Position numbers and translations under genes: made by a program
Notes under the pieces: model-generated
The model's database searches: none
Seen by the model: the letters and a program-made list of their open reading frames with translations, nothing else
Told to the model about the DNA's origin: nothing
Shown: piece by piece, positions 9,472-19,133 of the stretch
How positions within the stretch are numbered: the stretch's first letter is position 1
Layout of the letters: each line of letters starts with the position of its first letter
Assembly (NCBI GenBank): GCA_016931935.1
Contig: JAFGDW010000166.1
Location: forward strand, 1 to 51,008
Length of the DNA: 51,008 nucleotides
Direction of reading: 5' to 3'
From: Candidatus Zhuqueibacterota bacterium
GTDB taxonomy: Bacteria; Zhuqueibacterota; Zhuqueibacteria; Thermofontimicrobiales; Thiofontviventaceae

Positions 9472-11508
9472 ATGGAATTAAATGAAAAAGCCAAGGTTTT
9501 GATCGTTGATGATAGAATGGATAATTTGTTTTCTCTTGAAAGCATACTTGAAAGTCTCAGTGTGATCATCATAAAAGCGATGTCTGGCAATGAAGCGCTT
9601 GCAAAATTATTAGAACACGATATAGCAGTTGTATTATTGGATGTGCAGATGCCTGAAATGGATGGATTTGAAGTTGCTCGATTAATGCGTGGTTCCGAGC
9701 GTACAAAGCGTATCCCGATTATTTTTGTGACTGCAATTAATAAAGATTCAAAGCACATATTTAAGGGGTACGAATCCGGGGCTGTTGATTATCTGTTTAA
9801 ACCAATCGAACCAGAAATATTATGCAGCAAAGTAAAAGTATTCGTGGATTTGTTCAACCAACAAAAAACACTTGAAAAACAAACAAATTTTCTTCAAAAA
9901 ACAGTCGAGAAACTTGAAATTGCTAAACAGGTTGCAGAAGATGCCACACGTTCGAAAAGCGAATTTTTGGCAAATATGAGTCATGAAATTCGTACACCCA
10001 TGAACGGCATTACCGGATTAACGAATATCTTGCTTGATACGCCGCTATCTAATGACCAGCGTCAATATTTAGGTATGATTAAGAATAGTGCAGAACAACT
10101 TTTAGGAATTCTGAATGATATTCTCGATTTCTCCAAAATTGAAGCAGGACAGCTTCACCTGGAGGAAATTGAATTTGACCTGCGGGAGACGATCGAAAGT
10201 GTCTCTGATATTTTTGTTCAACGCATGGAAGAAAAAGGACTGATTTTTAATGTGTCACTCCCCCTTTCGCTACCACGAATTGTCATTGGTGATCCGGGAC
10301 GTTTAAAACAAATTTTTGTGAATCTAATCGGTAATGCTATAAAATTTACAGAGCATGGAGAAATTTCAATCAACGCAATTAATAACAATCAAACAAATGA
10401 GGAAATTATCTATCTCGAATTCTTTGTAAAGGATTCCGGAATCGGAATTGCACCGGAGCGGCTCGATGCCATTTTTCAAAGTTTCACACAGGAGGATAGT
10501 TCAACAACCCGTAAGTTTGGTGGTACAGGACTCGGATTAACAATATCCAAACAATTAACCGAAAAAATGGGCGGACGTATATGGGTAACGAGTATCCAGG
10601 GAAAGGGCAGTGCTTTTCATTTTACAGCAATGTTTAAGCTACCTTCCAAAGTTGAAACTATTAACATTAATAAATTTGCAGAATATAGAAACTTTTCGGT
10701 CGCTTTGCTCGTTCCCAATCAAACCAGGCGATCTATTATTGAAGTTCTACTTCATGAATTGGAATGCACTCTCACAAACGTAAAGGATGAAGTTACATTA
10801 CTTCGTTTCCAGGACGAAGACTCATTTGATATAATAATCATTGATACTACCAGTTACTCTCAAAATATAACAGAATTAATAACAGCAATTGAATCGAAGA
10901 AACATCAAAAAAAACAAAACGTTATTTTATTGACCCCGGTAAAGAAAAGTGAAGAATTGAATCAACTAACACAACGTGGCCATATTTGGACGGTAACTAA
11001 TCCTATAAAACTTAATTCATTTTTAACAACCATTGAAAAAGCAGCAGGTGTTTATAAATACCCGGCAATCAATGATAATTTGAGTGAGGAGTTGTCGATC
11101 GTCGAATATGTAAAATTAAGTTTACAGAAGGTGAAGGATGAATTGCGTATTCTGTTGGTCGAGGATAATGTAATCAATCAAAAAGTTGCAGTAAATTTAT
11201 TAAATAAAATTGGACTAAAAGTCGAAATTGTAAACGACGGTGCTGTTTCAATCGAGAAAATTAAAAAGCAAGATTACGATCTTGTCCTTATGGATGTTCA
11301 AATGCCCAATATGGACGGATTTACCGCTACTCGTAAGATTCGTGAGCTTGGCTATAATGATCTTCCCATTATCGCAATGACCGCCCATGCAATGAAAGGC
11401 GACAAAGAAAAATGTGTCGCTAACGGCATGAACGATTACATTTCGAAACCAATCGAGCCGGAGGAAATGTATCAAACTATTTTAACATGGATTCTTCAAA
11501 CCCACTAA
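9472..11508 (+). CDS. Cytoplasmic hybrid histidine kinase (REC-HisKA-HATPase-pseudoREC-REC)
   Basis: This 678-aa protein has no membrane segment. An N-terminal receiver (7-130; VDD, LDVQMP, FKP) sits in the input position and connects by a coiled coil to HisKA with His171 in [12 protein letters not shown]. The HATPase domain (about 275-395) has [16 protein letters not shown] and [10 protein letters not shown]. The next domain (about 406-525) has a receiver-like layout but reads LLVPNQ where the acidic pair should be, so it is probably a pseudoreceiver. The final receiver (560-678; VEDN, MDVQMP, SKPI) is intact. The REC input suggests it is controlled by another kinase, plausibly one in this cluster. 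No clear ribosome site precedes the ATG. Confidence 0.92.
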   Translation: MELNEKAKVLIVDDRMDNLFSLESILESLSVIIIKAMSGNEALAKLLEHDIAVVLLDVQMPEMDGFEVARLMRGSERTKRIPIIFVTAINKDSKHIFKGYESGAVDYLFKPIEPEILCSKVKVFVDLFNQQKTLEKQTNFLQKTVEKLEIAKQVAEDATRSKSEFLANMSHEIRTPMNGITGLTNILLDTPLSNDQRQYLGMIKNSAEQLLGILNDILDFSKIEAGQLHLEEIEFDLRETIESVSDIFVQRMEEKGLIFNVSLPLSLPRIVIGDPGRLKQIFVNLIGNAIKFTEHGEISINAINNNQTNEEIIYLEFFVKDSGIGIAPERLDAIFQSFTQEDSSTTRKFGGTGLGLTISKQLTEKMGGRIWVTSIQGKGSAFHFTAMFKLPSKVETININKFAEYRNFSVALLVPNQTRRSIIEVLLHELECTLTNVKDEVTLLRFQDEDSFDIIIIDTTSYSQNITELITAIESKKHQKKQNVILLTPVKKSEELNQLTQRGHIWTVTNPIKLNSFLTTIEKAAGVYKYPAINDNLSEELSIVEYVKLSLQKVKDELRILLVEDNVINQKVAVNLLNKIGLKVEIVNDGAVSIEKIKKQDYDLVLMDVQMPNMDGFTATRKIRELGYNDLPIIAMTAHAMKGDKEKCVANGMNDYISKPIEPEEMYQTILTWILQTH

Positions 11509-11635
11509 ATTTTCTCATCGATACTTGATATTCTTCTGTGAATTACACCATCCTGATTGATGTAGCAAGTTTGACCTTGCAGAATTGTAATAAATTTATT
11601 ATATTTAGCAACTTTATTACATAGCAGGATCGTTC

Positions 11636-12187
11636 ATGAAATCCATTTATTCTACTTTTGATTTAATATTTATCTCACTAATGAGTGCATTCGGTCTCGC
11701 CATAAAGCCAATTGTTGGACCGATAATAAATAGTATCACGTCATCGTTATTATTGCCGGGCGGAGTGATTGCCGGTGCGATTTATCTTATATGGCCAATG
11801 TTAGCGTTGCTTATAATTAATCGGAAGGGTAGTGCAATTTTAGTTGGTATCGTACAGGGGACTGTTATATCTATTACCGGAATATATGGATCTCATGGAA
11901 TTATCTCTCTGGCAATTTATTCATTACCCTGCATAATCATTGAATTTGTCTACTTTACCATGTCTCCGCTAAATCCTGCATTGGCACGCTTTGTTGCAAC
12001 TGCAGCGGGCAACGTTTCCGGTATGCTTTTCATTTCTGTTCTTTTTATTCGAATGCCCTTATCCATTCTATTAATTGGCATTATTCCGGCCTTCCTGTTT
12101 GGCGGATTTGCCGGTATTTTTGCTAATTTATTCTCTATTAGACTAATGAAAATATTGGGGAAATCAAATAGATTGCACGATAAATAA
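11636..12187 (+). CDS. Membrane protein resembling an ECF transporter S component (YkoE-like)
   Basis: This 183-aa, very hydrophobic protein has about six predicted membrane helices and a basic C-terminus, the size typical of energy-coupling-factor substrate-binding subunits. The pattern of a conserved Arg-Lys-Gly-x-Ala loop, a GxxQG segment and a membrane Glu (IIEFVY) resembles the YkoE/ThiW group that takes up thiamin precursors, but the similarity is judged by eye. No T or A component lies nearby, so it would depend on a shared module elsewhere. An AGGA ribosome site precedes the start. The gene converges with the cytochrome c gene across a shared terminator. It could also be an unrelated small transporter. 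Confidence 0.5.
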   Translation: MKSIYSTFDLIFISLMSAFGLAIKPIVGPIINSITSSLLLPGGVIAGAIYLIWPMLALLIINRKGSAILVGIVQGTVISITGIYGSHGIISLAIYSLPCIIIEFVYFTMSPLNPALARFVATAAGNVSGMLFISVLFIRMPLSILLIGIIPAFLFGGFAGIFANLFSIRLMKILGKSNRLHDK

Positions 12188-12204
12188 TAATCGTTTTAAA
12201 ATGA

Positions 12205-12243
12205 AAAAGCCCAAAGCGGACGTAATATTCACTTTGGGCTTTT
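12205..12243. terminator. Bidirectional intrinsic terminator
   Basis: AAAAGCCCAAAG and its exact complement CTTTGGGCTTTT form a 12-bp stem with a loop of about 15 nt. A/T tracts lie on both sides. It sits between two convergent genes (ends at 12187 and 12263) and can serve both. Confidence 0.9.
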
Positions 12244-12262
12244 AAAATAAATGATATACAAC

Positions 12263-12820
12263 TTATTCAGCAATTTCCACAATCGGGTGAGCTATTTTTT
12301 TTGCAGCTTCATCAAAGTTAAATTCTTTGTATGTTGGGCTTTTAGGGTTATGGCACGTTTTGCAGGTTTCTGCTGTAATTGTCGTCAATCCGACTGTCTC
12401 CCCTTTTATCGTGCCAGCTGTAATATCTTTCATAACTTTCATGGATTTATAAGCTGAGCCGGGTCCATGACACGCTTCACATGAAACGCCTTCTTCCATT
12501 GTTAATTTATCCCCATGAATTTCAGAAGATGCGCCATGTCCGGTAACATGACATGAAAGACATTGATCCGCTTTTTGAGGATCACCTTCTACGCCAGCTT
12601 TTTTAGCGACTGCTTTTGCTTCTTCCGTTGCCAATGTCTCAAAAGCTTTTGCATGGCCTGATTCTGACCAGATGGAAAATTGTTTTCCTGTCTTGGCTTT
12701 ATTATGGCACATTTTACATGACTTCACGCCAACATACGTATTTTGCGCTTCCACTGCTGAGAATGCAAAGACCATAAATGCTACCAGAAATAACAGGCTT
12801 AATGCGATACGTACCTTCAT
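12263..12820 (-). CDS. Periplasmic tetraheme cytochrome c (cytochrome c554-like)
   Basis: This 185-aa protein has a Sec signal peptide (about residues 1-25, ending in AVEAQ) and four CxxCH heme c sites: CKMCH, CLSCH, CEACH and CKTCH. Spacing and the EACHGPGS segment resemble the cytochrome c554/multiheme family that carries electrons in the periplasm. Distal His residues for bis-His ligation are plentiful (SGHAKAF, VTGHGA, HPIVE). A strong GGGAGG site precedes the ATG. It stands alone, with a terminator downstream. It may exchange electrons with the heptaheme cytochrome of the nearby respiratory operon, although nothing in the sequence proves this. Confidence 0.85.
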   Translation of the reverse strand: MKVRIALSLLFLVAFMVFAFSAVEAQNTYVGVKSCKMCHNKAKTGKQFSIWSESGHAKAFETLATEEAKAVAKKAGVEGDPQKADQCLSCHVTGHGASSEIHGDKLTMEEGVSCEACHGPGSAYKSMKVMKDITAGTIKGETVGLTTITAETCKTCHNPKSPTYKEFNFDEAAKKIAHPIVEIAE

Positions 12821-13018
12821 GTAGGACCTCCCGTTAGTTAAACTTTATTATTTTGGAATTTAATGTATTTTATTGTGAATGTCAAGTAGAAAATACATAA
12901 AAGTTAACAATCTAAGTTTTATTAAAATAAGACGATAGTTGTCGTGTTTCTTCTGTAATAGAACATTTTCCGCCTATTTAACATTAATATTTCATATGAA
13001 TTATCTCTCGAGCAATAA

Positions 13019-14998
13019 TTAGTTTAACTTTACTATTTTAATCGTTTGATGAATGTCTTCATCAACCGTTAATTGGCACATATATACTCCAGCAGCAACA
13101 AGTTCCTTGTTATTATTTTTTCCATCCCAGGAAAGCTTGTAATTTCCCTTGAACTGCTTTTGATTAATCAATGTTTTAATTTCTTGTCCATTTATATTAA
13201 ATATAGTGATATTAACGTTTCCGGTTCGATGAATTTTGTACGGTATCTCCGTGCCATTATTGAATGGATTGGGATAGTTTTGCAATAAAGAGATTTCTTC
13301 AGGAATCGTATTAAGATGCAAATATTTTAAAATCCAGTTTTCCGGATCAATATTCACTGATTTAACTGCATTCGTGATTGGAAATTGATAAATTTGAATT
13401 TCCAGAGAATCCCATATTGTAAACGTAGTATCAAATTGTGCAGTTGTTATTTGTATATCAACAGGCATTTTAAAAATCTGACCTGATTGAAGCTGTTTCA
13501 GCTCTACTTCTATATAAGAATTGTTATTATCTTTCCAGGAATACTCATATTTGGGACGATAGCTTCCATAAATCCATTGCTTGAAAAACCAATCAAGAGA
13601 ACCATGATAAAATTGTTCGCAAACTTGTTGCAAATCTTCCGTTGTTGCATTGCTAAACGCAAAGGTTTTTAAGTATTGATTAAGCGCATTAAAAAATAAA
13701 GGCTCGCTCATAACTCGGCGCAGCATATGCAATACCCATGCTCCCTTATGATAGACGGTCGAGCTAAACAATGATGAAGCATTTGTTGAGTCGATCACGA
13801 AAATACTTACAGGGAAGTACCCATCATCCAGTTGCTGCATGTAATTTTGATAATATTCGATTCCCCCAAGATGCTCAGCCCATAATGCTTCGGCATAGGT
13901 GGCAAATCCCTCATTCAACCAGATATGTGACCAATGCCGCATCGTTACATAATCGCCGAACCATTGATGCGCGAGTTCATGAGCAATAATCCAATCATAC
14001 GTGTGTTTACCTGTAATTAGCGAAGCGCCAAGACTTGTACACGTCTGGTGTTCCATTGCACCGCCCCATGGAAAAACAGCCATGCCGTATTTTTCATTGA
14101 TGAATGGATACGTACCAAACAAATCGCTATAATATTTAAGCAAATCATCTGTAATACTAAAATCAATTCGTGCAGCTTGTTCCTGGTCCGGATAAGCGTA
14201 ATATACAATATCCATCGTGTTATTATTGTAATTGAATTGATCATGCCAGACCGCATAATCTGAAATTGCTAAAGACACCAGATACGTTGAAATAGGATTT
14301 CGTTCTTTCCAGAAAAATGTTCGGGTAGTATTATCATTAGCTACAACATCTGCGAGGATACCGTTTGAAGCTACAGTTAAGGGTTGGGGAACAGTAACGA
14401 TGATATCAACGGAATCCGCTTTATCAGCCGGATCGTCATTACATGGCCACCATAGCGGAGCGCCGAAAGGTTCGCTTAGGGTCGAAATAACCGGGATGTT
14501 TGCATGTTCAGCGAATTGAATAGATGAAAAGCCACCAATATTAGCTGGTTTTCCATCATATTCGATTGTAATCGAAATATCATCATTATTGTTAAATAAT
14601 CCGGAAACTGGAATGATAAGCTCAGTTCTGTTCTGAGTGAAAGGGATAGACTGAGAATTTAAATCGACATTTGTAATTGAAAGATTTTCATACACATCAA
14701 AGACGAGTTCTGTTGAAGCAGATTGAGTCATTTTCAATTTTATCTGAATTTCACCTTGAAATGTTTTGTTTGATGGATCGATCGATAATTGAATACGATA
14801 GAAGTGTACATCATATGGGTGCCTTAATGAAGAAGGCGCGGCAAGTTTTTTCAAATTATCCTGAAATGAAATATTACGTGGTTTCTCGAATTCCCATAAC
14901 GGGAGTCGGTTTTGTGCAAAGCCAGGGCTACTACAAAGTAGTAACAAGAAAAGCCTTGTTATAAATGGCTTAAATTTATGATAACATGTTGCTATCAT
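13019..14998 (-). CDS. Exported M1-family zinc aminopeptidase with type IX secretion sorting domain
   Basis: This 659-aa protein has an N-terminal signal peptide ending near GFAQ (residue 29). The N-terminal beta domain precedes a gluzincin catalytic domain with the HExxH zinc site (His340, Glu341, His344) and the third ligand Glu363 in NEGFATYAE. A GGAMEHQT segment corresponds to the GAMEN substrate-binding motif. The last 80-90 residues form a T9SS type-A-like sorting domain, starting at a YPNPFN motif and containing the typical FNINGQEI and AAGVY patterns. The enzyme is therefore probably a surface-attached or secreted peptidase. It follows the epimerase gene by 13 bp and is probably co-transcribed with it. 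No good ribosome site precedes the ATG. Confidence 0.9.
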   Translation of the reverse strand: MIATCYHKFKPFITRLFLLLLCSSPGFAQNRLPLWEFEKPRNISFQDNLKKLAAPSSLRHPYDVHFYRIQLSIDPSNKTFQGEIQIKLKMTQSASTELVFDVYENLSITNVDLNSQSIPFTQNRTELIIPVSGLFNNNDDISITIEYDGKPANIGGFSSIQFAEHANIPVISTLSEPFGAPLWWPCNDDPADKADSVDIIVTVPQPLTVASNGILADVVANDNTTRTFFWKERNPISTYLVSLAISDYAVWHDQFNYNNNTMDIVYYAYPDQEQAARIDFSITDDLLKYYSDLFGTYPFINEKYGMAVFPWGGAMEHQTCTSLGASLITGKHTYDWIIAHELAHQWFGDYVTMRHWSHIWLNEGFATYAEALWAEHLGGIEYYQNYMQQLDDGYFPVSIFVIDSTNASSLFSSTVYHKGAWVLHMLRRVMSEPLFFNALNQYLKTFAFSNATTEDLQQVCEQFYHGSLDWFFKQWIYGSYRPKYEYSWKDNNNSYIEVELKQLQSGQIFKMPVDIQITTAQFDTTFTIWDSLEIQIYQFPITNAVKSVNIDPENWILKYLHLNTIPEEISLLQNYPNPFNNGTEIPYKIHRTGNVNITIFNINGQEIKTLINQKQFKGNYKLSWDGKNNNKELVAAGVYMCQLTVDEDIHQTIKIVKLN

Positions 14999-15011
14999 TA
15001 GAAGTGTTCAC

Positions 15012-15932
15012 TTATGACTTAAGTATTTGTCTCATGACAGTTTGAATATCTTCGTATTGAAATCGATACCCAACTTCAAGTAATCTTTTAGGAATCACGC
15101 GTTGCCCATTTAATATCATTTCATTGGCTAATTCACCTGCCAATGTCCTTAAAATAAAGTATGGTACTGGAAACCAGGAAGGTCGTTGTATTGCCTGGGC
15201 AAATGCCGCAAAAAATTCTTTTCCCGTTACGGGGCGAGGCGAACAAACATTGTACACACCCTTTGCTTTATTCCGGATAATAAAAGTAATTATATCAAGC
15301 AATTCATCACGGTAAATCCATGACATCCATTGCTTCCCACTTCCTAAATGGCCACCCAGGTACATACGAAATTGAAGTGTAGCCATTTTAATGAGAAGTG
15401 CATCACGATGAAGAACCACCCCAAATCGTAGAATTGCCACATTTGTTTGGGATTCCAGTGGTAGAATTGCAGACTCCCAGGCCTTGGCAACTGATGCGAG
15501 GAAACCGAACCCATTTGGTGAATCTTCATTAAACTTTTTATGATCTTCCAGTCCGTAATAACCAACACCAGATGCCTGAATGATGAGCTCTGGTTTGGCT
15601 TTCATACGATTGACACCATCTACAATAGCCGTTCCGGCATCAATACGGCTTTGAAGTATTCGCTTTTTTCGACGTTTCGTCCACAATCCTGATGCAATAT
15701 TCTGTCCTGCAAGATTAATGATAACATGAGCACCGTCATATTTTTCACACCATCCATCACCCGTCTTAGCATCCCACATGGCAAATTCAATATTAGTTGA
15801 TAATTTGGTGTTAGGCGAATTTCGTGCTTTTCGTGAAAGGATAACGACATCATACCCCTGCCTTACTAAATGATCGGCTAACGGCATCCCGATAAATCCG
15901 GTTCCTCCCGCAATCAGTATTTTTTTGTTCAT
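15012..15932 (-). CDS. TIGR01777/SDR39U1-family epimerase-like oxidoreductase (YfcH-like)
   Basis: This 306-aa extended SDR protein starts with the NAD(P)-binding motif GGTGFIG (residues 9-15). It has the family marks of this subgroup: NLAGQNIA, the RxxRI segment after it, SGVGYYG, and a C-terminal region equivalent to DUF1731 ending in GYRFQYEDI. Members are widespread, and their substrate is not established. It is upstream gene of the pair with the M1 peptidase. Length and layout are normal for the family. Confidence 0.88.
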   Translation of the reverse strand: MNKKILIAGGTGFIGMPLADHLVRQGYDVVILSRKARNSPNTKLSTNIEFAMWDAKTGDGWCEKYDGAHVIINLAGQNIASGLWTKRRKKRILQSRIDAGTAIVDGVNRMKAKPELIIQASGVGYYGLEDHKKFNEDSPNGFGFLASVAKAWESAILPLESQTNVAILRFGVVLHRDALLIKMATLQFRMYLGGHLGSGKQWMSWIYRDELLDIITFIIRNKAKGVYNVCSPRPVTGKEFFAAFAQAIQRPSWFPVPYFILRTLAGELANEMILNGQRVIPKRLLEVGYRFQYEDIQTVMRQILKS

Positions 15933-15963
15933 ACCGATATCCCCTCATGTTTTCCATATATGT

Positions 15964-16006
15964 AAAACCCTTCCAAGATGAATGTTTAACTTTCCGGAAG
16001 GGTTTT
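15964..16006 (-). terminator. Intrinsic terminator ending the respiratory operon
   Basis: AAAACCCTTCC pairs exactly with GGAAGGGTTTT, giving an 11-bp stem. It lies 26 bp after the stop of the FrdA-like gene, which is the last gene of the long minus-strand operon, and just before the epimerase gene in the direction of transcription. Confidence 0.85.
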
Positions 16007-16031
16007 CAATTTATTTATTTAATCAATTATG

Positions 16032-17708
16032 TTAGCGAATTGTTCCAACATAATTGGATGTAAGCTGACGTTTTCGTACGTCAGGATTGGAATAATCCGG
16101 CAGCACCATGGGTGAAACCGGTGTATCTGCTTGCTTAAGTGTAGCGACTTCTTTGTTATATTTTTTTACGTGATCAATTGAGAGCTTTCCCTGTTTACCA
16201 ATATTTTTCACATAATTTGCTGCTGTTTTACCAGCGATACGCCCGAAAACACAAACATCAAGCAAAGAATTTCCCATTAAACGATTTTCGCCATGGATTC
16301 CACCGGCAACCTCGCCGGCAGCAAACAAACCGGGAATATTCGTTTCACAGTCGCTATTAATTTCCAGGCCACCATTCTGATAATGTAGCGTCGGATAGAT
16401 CAACATTGGATCCCGGGAAATATCAATACCATAACGATTGAACAAAATTGTCTTACCCGGAAATTCTCGTTTGATCGTACCTTCACCTTCAAGCATATCA
16501 ATCATGGGGCTATCCAGCCAGACACCGAATTTTCCGGTTGGTGTTGGTACTCCATTCCCCCGCTCTTCTGAGCATTCACGAATTATAGCAGCAGCTTCCA
16601 CATCGCGCGGCTCTCGTTCAAATACGAACTGTTCGCCATGAATATTTACAACATTAGCGCCAGCGCCACGAACTTTTTCAGTAATCAATAGGCCTTCCGC
16701 CTGTTCCGGGAAAACTGCTCCGGTGGGATGATATTGAACGGTATGAAGAAAACAGAGCGGAACTCCAGCCCGATAAGCAAGTACAAGTCCATCGCCGGTT
16801 GCGCCATAATGATTGGTGGTCATAAAATTCTGAATATGCAAACGGCCACTGCCACCGGTCGCTATAACAACTGCTTTCGCCTTGACAATAATATATTCTT
16901 CGGTTTCAAGGTTATAAAGTACAGCACCGGCACATCTGCCGTCCGTATCAAGCAAGAGCTCGACTGCAGGAGCAAATTCAAGTACAGTAATTTTATCCCG
17001 TTTATTACGTGTTTCATCGCGTAAGGTACGCATTATTTCGGCGCCGGTTATATCGCCAGCGTAATGCATGCGTTTTCGACAAGTTCCACCGCCATGAAGG
17101 GATCTCATTGTCCCATCCGGATACTTGGTAAACATTGTGCCGAGTTTTTCCAGCCATGAAAGTACTTTTGGCGCTTCCGTGACTAGTGTATACACGAGTT
17201 CGGGATTATTGCTGAAGTGGCCACCACCTAATACGTCGAGATAGTGGTAATATGGTGAATCTTTCCAGGTTTTATCAGCACCTTGAATACCGCCTTCGGC
17301 CATCATTGTATTAGCATCACCATTTCGTAATTTGGTGGCAACTAATACTTTTGCGCCTCGCTCGGAAGCGATAATAGCCGCTGCATTGCCAGCGCCGCCA
17401 CCACCGAGCACAAGAATATCAGTCTCGATATCGACTTCAGACAAATCAATTTTGGCGGGATCGACACGGCTTTTTGCCTCAAGCAAAGTGACGATTTCCT
17501 TACTGATTGCATAGCCTTTACTCGGCCCGACACGAATTTCCTTGCGGTTGCCTTCCCGGTAATCAGGATGAAATTTTTGCAGAATATCACTACGCTGATC
17601 TACTGGTATCGCCGGAAATTCTTCGCCACGTTTTTTGCGCTCAACACGTACTGCACGTGTGGATTCAACAGTCTTTATTAATTTTTTTAACTCCGCGGTG
17701 TACGGCAT
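16032..17708 (-). CDS. Fumarate reductase/succinate dehydrogenase-like flavoprotein subunit (non-covalent FAD type)
   Basis: This 558-aa cytoplasmic flavoprotein has a Rossmann motif LGGGGAG at 101-107. Family catalytic positions are visible: His327 in QYHPTG, Arg368 in PRD, His442 in LHYQNGG and Arg476 in ENRLMGN, consistent with reduction of fumarate or a similar dicarboxylate, or the reverse reaction. Two things are odd. The His that binds FAD covalently in FrdA/SdhA is absent (NTMMAEGG at 133-140, as in aspartate oxidase), and there is an N-terminal extension of about 90 residues before the FAD fold. GGAGG precedes the ATG. It pairs with the FeS subunit just upstream. L-aspartate oxidase is an alternative, but the operon context of ferredoxins and respiratory subunits argues against it. 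Confidence 0.85.
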   Translation of the reverse strand: MPYTAELKKLIKTVESTRAVRVERKKRGEEFPAIPVDQRSDILQKFHPDYREGNRKEIRVGPSKGYAISKEIVTLLEAKSRVDPAKIDLSEVDIETDILVLGGGGAGNAAAIIASERGAKVLVATKLRNGDANTMMAEGGIQGADKTWKDSPYYHYLDVLGGGHFSNNPELVYTLVTEAPKVLSWLEKLGTMFTKYPDGTMRSLHGGGTCRKRMHYAGDITGAEIMRTLRDETRNKRDKITVLEFAPAVELLLDTDGRCAGAVLYNLETEEYIIVKAKAVVIATGGSGRLHIQNFMTTNHYGATGDGLVLAYRAGVPLCFLHTVQYHPTGAVFPEQAEGLLITEKVRGAGANVVNIHGEQFVFEREPRDVEAAAIIRECSEERGNGVPTPTGKFGVWLDSPMIDMLEGEGTIKREFPGKTILFNRYGIDISRDPMLIYPTLHYQNGGLEINSDCETNIPGLFAAGEVAGGIHGENRLMGNSLLDVCVFGRIAGKTAANYVKNIGKQGKLSIDHVKKYNKEVATLKQADTPVSPMVLPDYSNPDVRKRQLTSNYVGTIR

Positions 17709-17736
17709 ATTACGTCCTCCACAGAAAAGTCAGGGA

Positions 17737-18489
17737 TTACAAAAATCGTTTATCCTCAGGTTCCCACATTTCATCTGCCATGGCCGGTTCCATTTGTCGT
17801 GTTTCAATATAGAGCCGACGCAATTCTGCTGGATCGGCCTTCATAACATCACGTAACATAACTTCATAACGGCCTTCATCTATTTGTTTAACGCGATCTT
17901 CAAGATGTTTCGCTTTTGGGGTTAAATACTTTGCATTCAGCCGGCGGGCAAGAATGGCAATATTATACTGTACTTCTTCGGCAGGACAACGCGAAGAACA
18001 TAAACCGCACATGACACAATCAAACGAGAGTTCTGCAGTACGCTTTACATCGCCGTTAATTGCCGCTGACATATATTCCATTACTTTAATGTCCATCGGA
18101 CATGATTCAGTGCAAGCATTGCATCCCATACATTTTACTACCTCCGGATACTGTCTGACAATTTCGACTCCGGTAGGTTCAATCGCTTCGATATCATAAA
18201 CAGCTTTATTTCCCGGGAAAAATGGGATTTGAGTGAGATACATGTTCGGTTCGACGACCGTCTGGCATGCTAATCCAAAATGTAGACGTGAGTCGTTGGG
18301 AAATCGATATATGGTTCCACAAGCACCACATATTCCGCCACGGCAGCCACATCCACGGATGAGTTGATAACCGGCATATTCCATTGCTTTCTGAATTGTC
18401 AAACTTGCCGGCACATCGTAGCGTTTACCTAATATATAAATCGGTACAATTTCGGCTGGTGGATTTGTGGATTGACTTTTCTCACTCAT
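17737..18489 (-). CDS. FrdB/SdhB-like iron-sulfur subunit
   Basis: This protein of about 250 aa has an N-terminal plant-type ferredoxin domain with 2Fe-2S cysteines (CGCRGGICGACG plus a later Cys). Two further Cys motifs follow, CMGCNACTESCP and CVMCGLCSSRCP. The second of these is a four-Cys motif, so the cluster set may be 2Fe-2S plus two 4Fe-4S rather than the usual 2Fe-2S, 4Fe-4S, 3Fe-4S. The ATG at 18489 is preferred because GGAGG lies 5-6 nt before it; a GTG at 18501 overlaps that site. It would pass electrons to or from the FrdA-like partner 28 bp downstream. No cytochrome b anchor gene follows. Confidence 0.88.
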   Translation of the reverse strand: MSEKSQSTNPPAEIVPIYILGKRYDVPASLTIQKAMEYAGYQLIRGCGCRGGICGACGTIYRFPNDSRLHFGLACQTVVEPNMYLTQIPFFPGNKAVYDIEAIEPTGVEIVRQYPEVVKCMGCNACTESCPMDIKVMEYMSAAINGDVKRTAELSFDCVMCGLCSSRCPAEEVQYNIAILARRLNAKYLTPKAKHLEDRVKQIDEGRYEVMLRDVMKADPAELRRLYIETRQMEPAMADEMWEPEDKRFL

Positions 18490-18533
18490 ATTAACCTCCA
18501 CATAACTCGAGTTTAAAATACAACTGAAATAGG

Positions 18534-18597
18534 GGAATATGAAAAAGTGACAACAAATTAGTTTTAGTTGTCTATGGTTGCCCTTTTTCCGTATTCC
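18534..18597 (-). promoter_or_regulatory. Intra-operon RNA hairpin upstream of the FrdB-like gene
   Basis: GGAATA and GAAAAAG pair with CTTTTTC and TATTCC across a small internal loop. An apical GACAAC/GTTGTC helix lies inside. The element fills most of the 125-bp gap between the tail-anchored ferredoxin and FrdB-like genes. It could be a processing site or partial terminator that sets the expression of the last two genes. The pairing is seen; the function is inferred. Confidence 0.55.
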
Positions 18598-18614
18598 GGA
18601 AAAGAAACCTATTT

Positions 18615-19097
18615 TTACCAGGTCATAAACACACCAATAATAATTCCAATCACGAGCGCTATAAACATCATAAAATAATTATCGAGCGCTTTAAGTGTTC
18701 GTGACTGTGGGATGACTTCAACGACCCGCTCTTCAACGACATAATCCTTCAGCGCGGTGTCTACCTGAGGACAAGATAATACGCACGCATAGCATTGTTC
18801 ACAATCTTCGGCAACAGTAATTTCCAGCGACATGGATGTACGTTGGGTCGTTTTCTGTCGCCGTTGTGGTTCCCGGCGCAATACCGGGCAGGAATCTACA
18901 CAATTTCCACACGCAATACAGGCTTTATCACCAATAATGATGGCATCATGGGGCAAATAGAGCCGATGATACGGTTCAATTCCATTTGACAATAGTCGGC
19001 AACGGGCGACTGGGGGCAGTTTTATATCCAGAATAGTATTTAAAACATCAATTTTCTGTTGTTCCAACGGCCGTTCTTTGGTTGTTTGATAGTTCAC
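18615..19097 (-). CDS. Tail-anchored 2[4Fe-4S] ferredoxin-like protein
   Basis: This 160-aa protein has two 4Fe-4S motifs, CIACGNCVDSCP and CEQCYACVLSCP, and one C-terminal membrane helix (about 141-159). That makes it a membrane-tethered electron carrier. The two FeS sites are probably cytoplasmic, because no export signal is seen. The start is GTG with GGAGG 6 nt before it. It lies between the heptaheme cytochrome and FrdB-like genes and may link the membrane modules with the FrdAB-like pair. HdrC-like proteins are another possible comparison. Confidence 0.8.
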   Translation of the reverse strand: MNYQTTKERPLEQQKIDVLNTILDIKLPPVARCRLLSNGIEPYHRLYLPHDAIIIGDKACIACGNCVDSCPVLRREPQRRQKTTQRTSMSLEITVAEDCEQCYACVLSCPQVDTALKDYVVEERVVEVIPQSRTLKALDNYFMMFIALVIGIIIGVFMTW

Positions 19098-19133
19098 TAT
19101 TGCCTCCGTAAAACTATATTACAGGCTGGCGCT

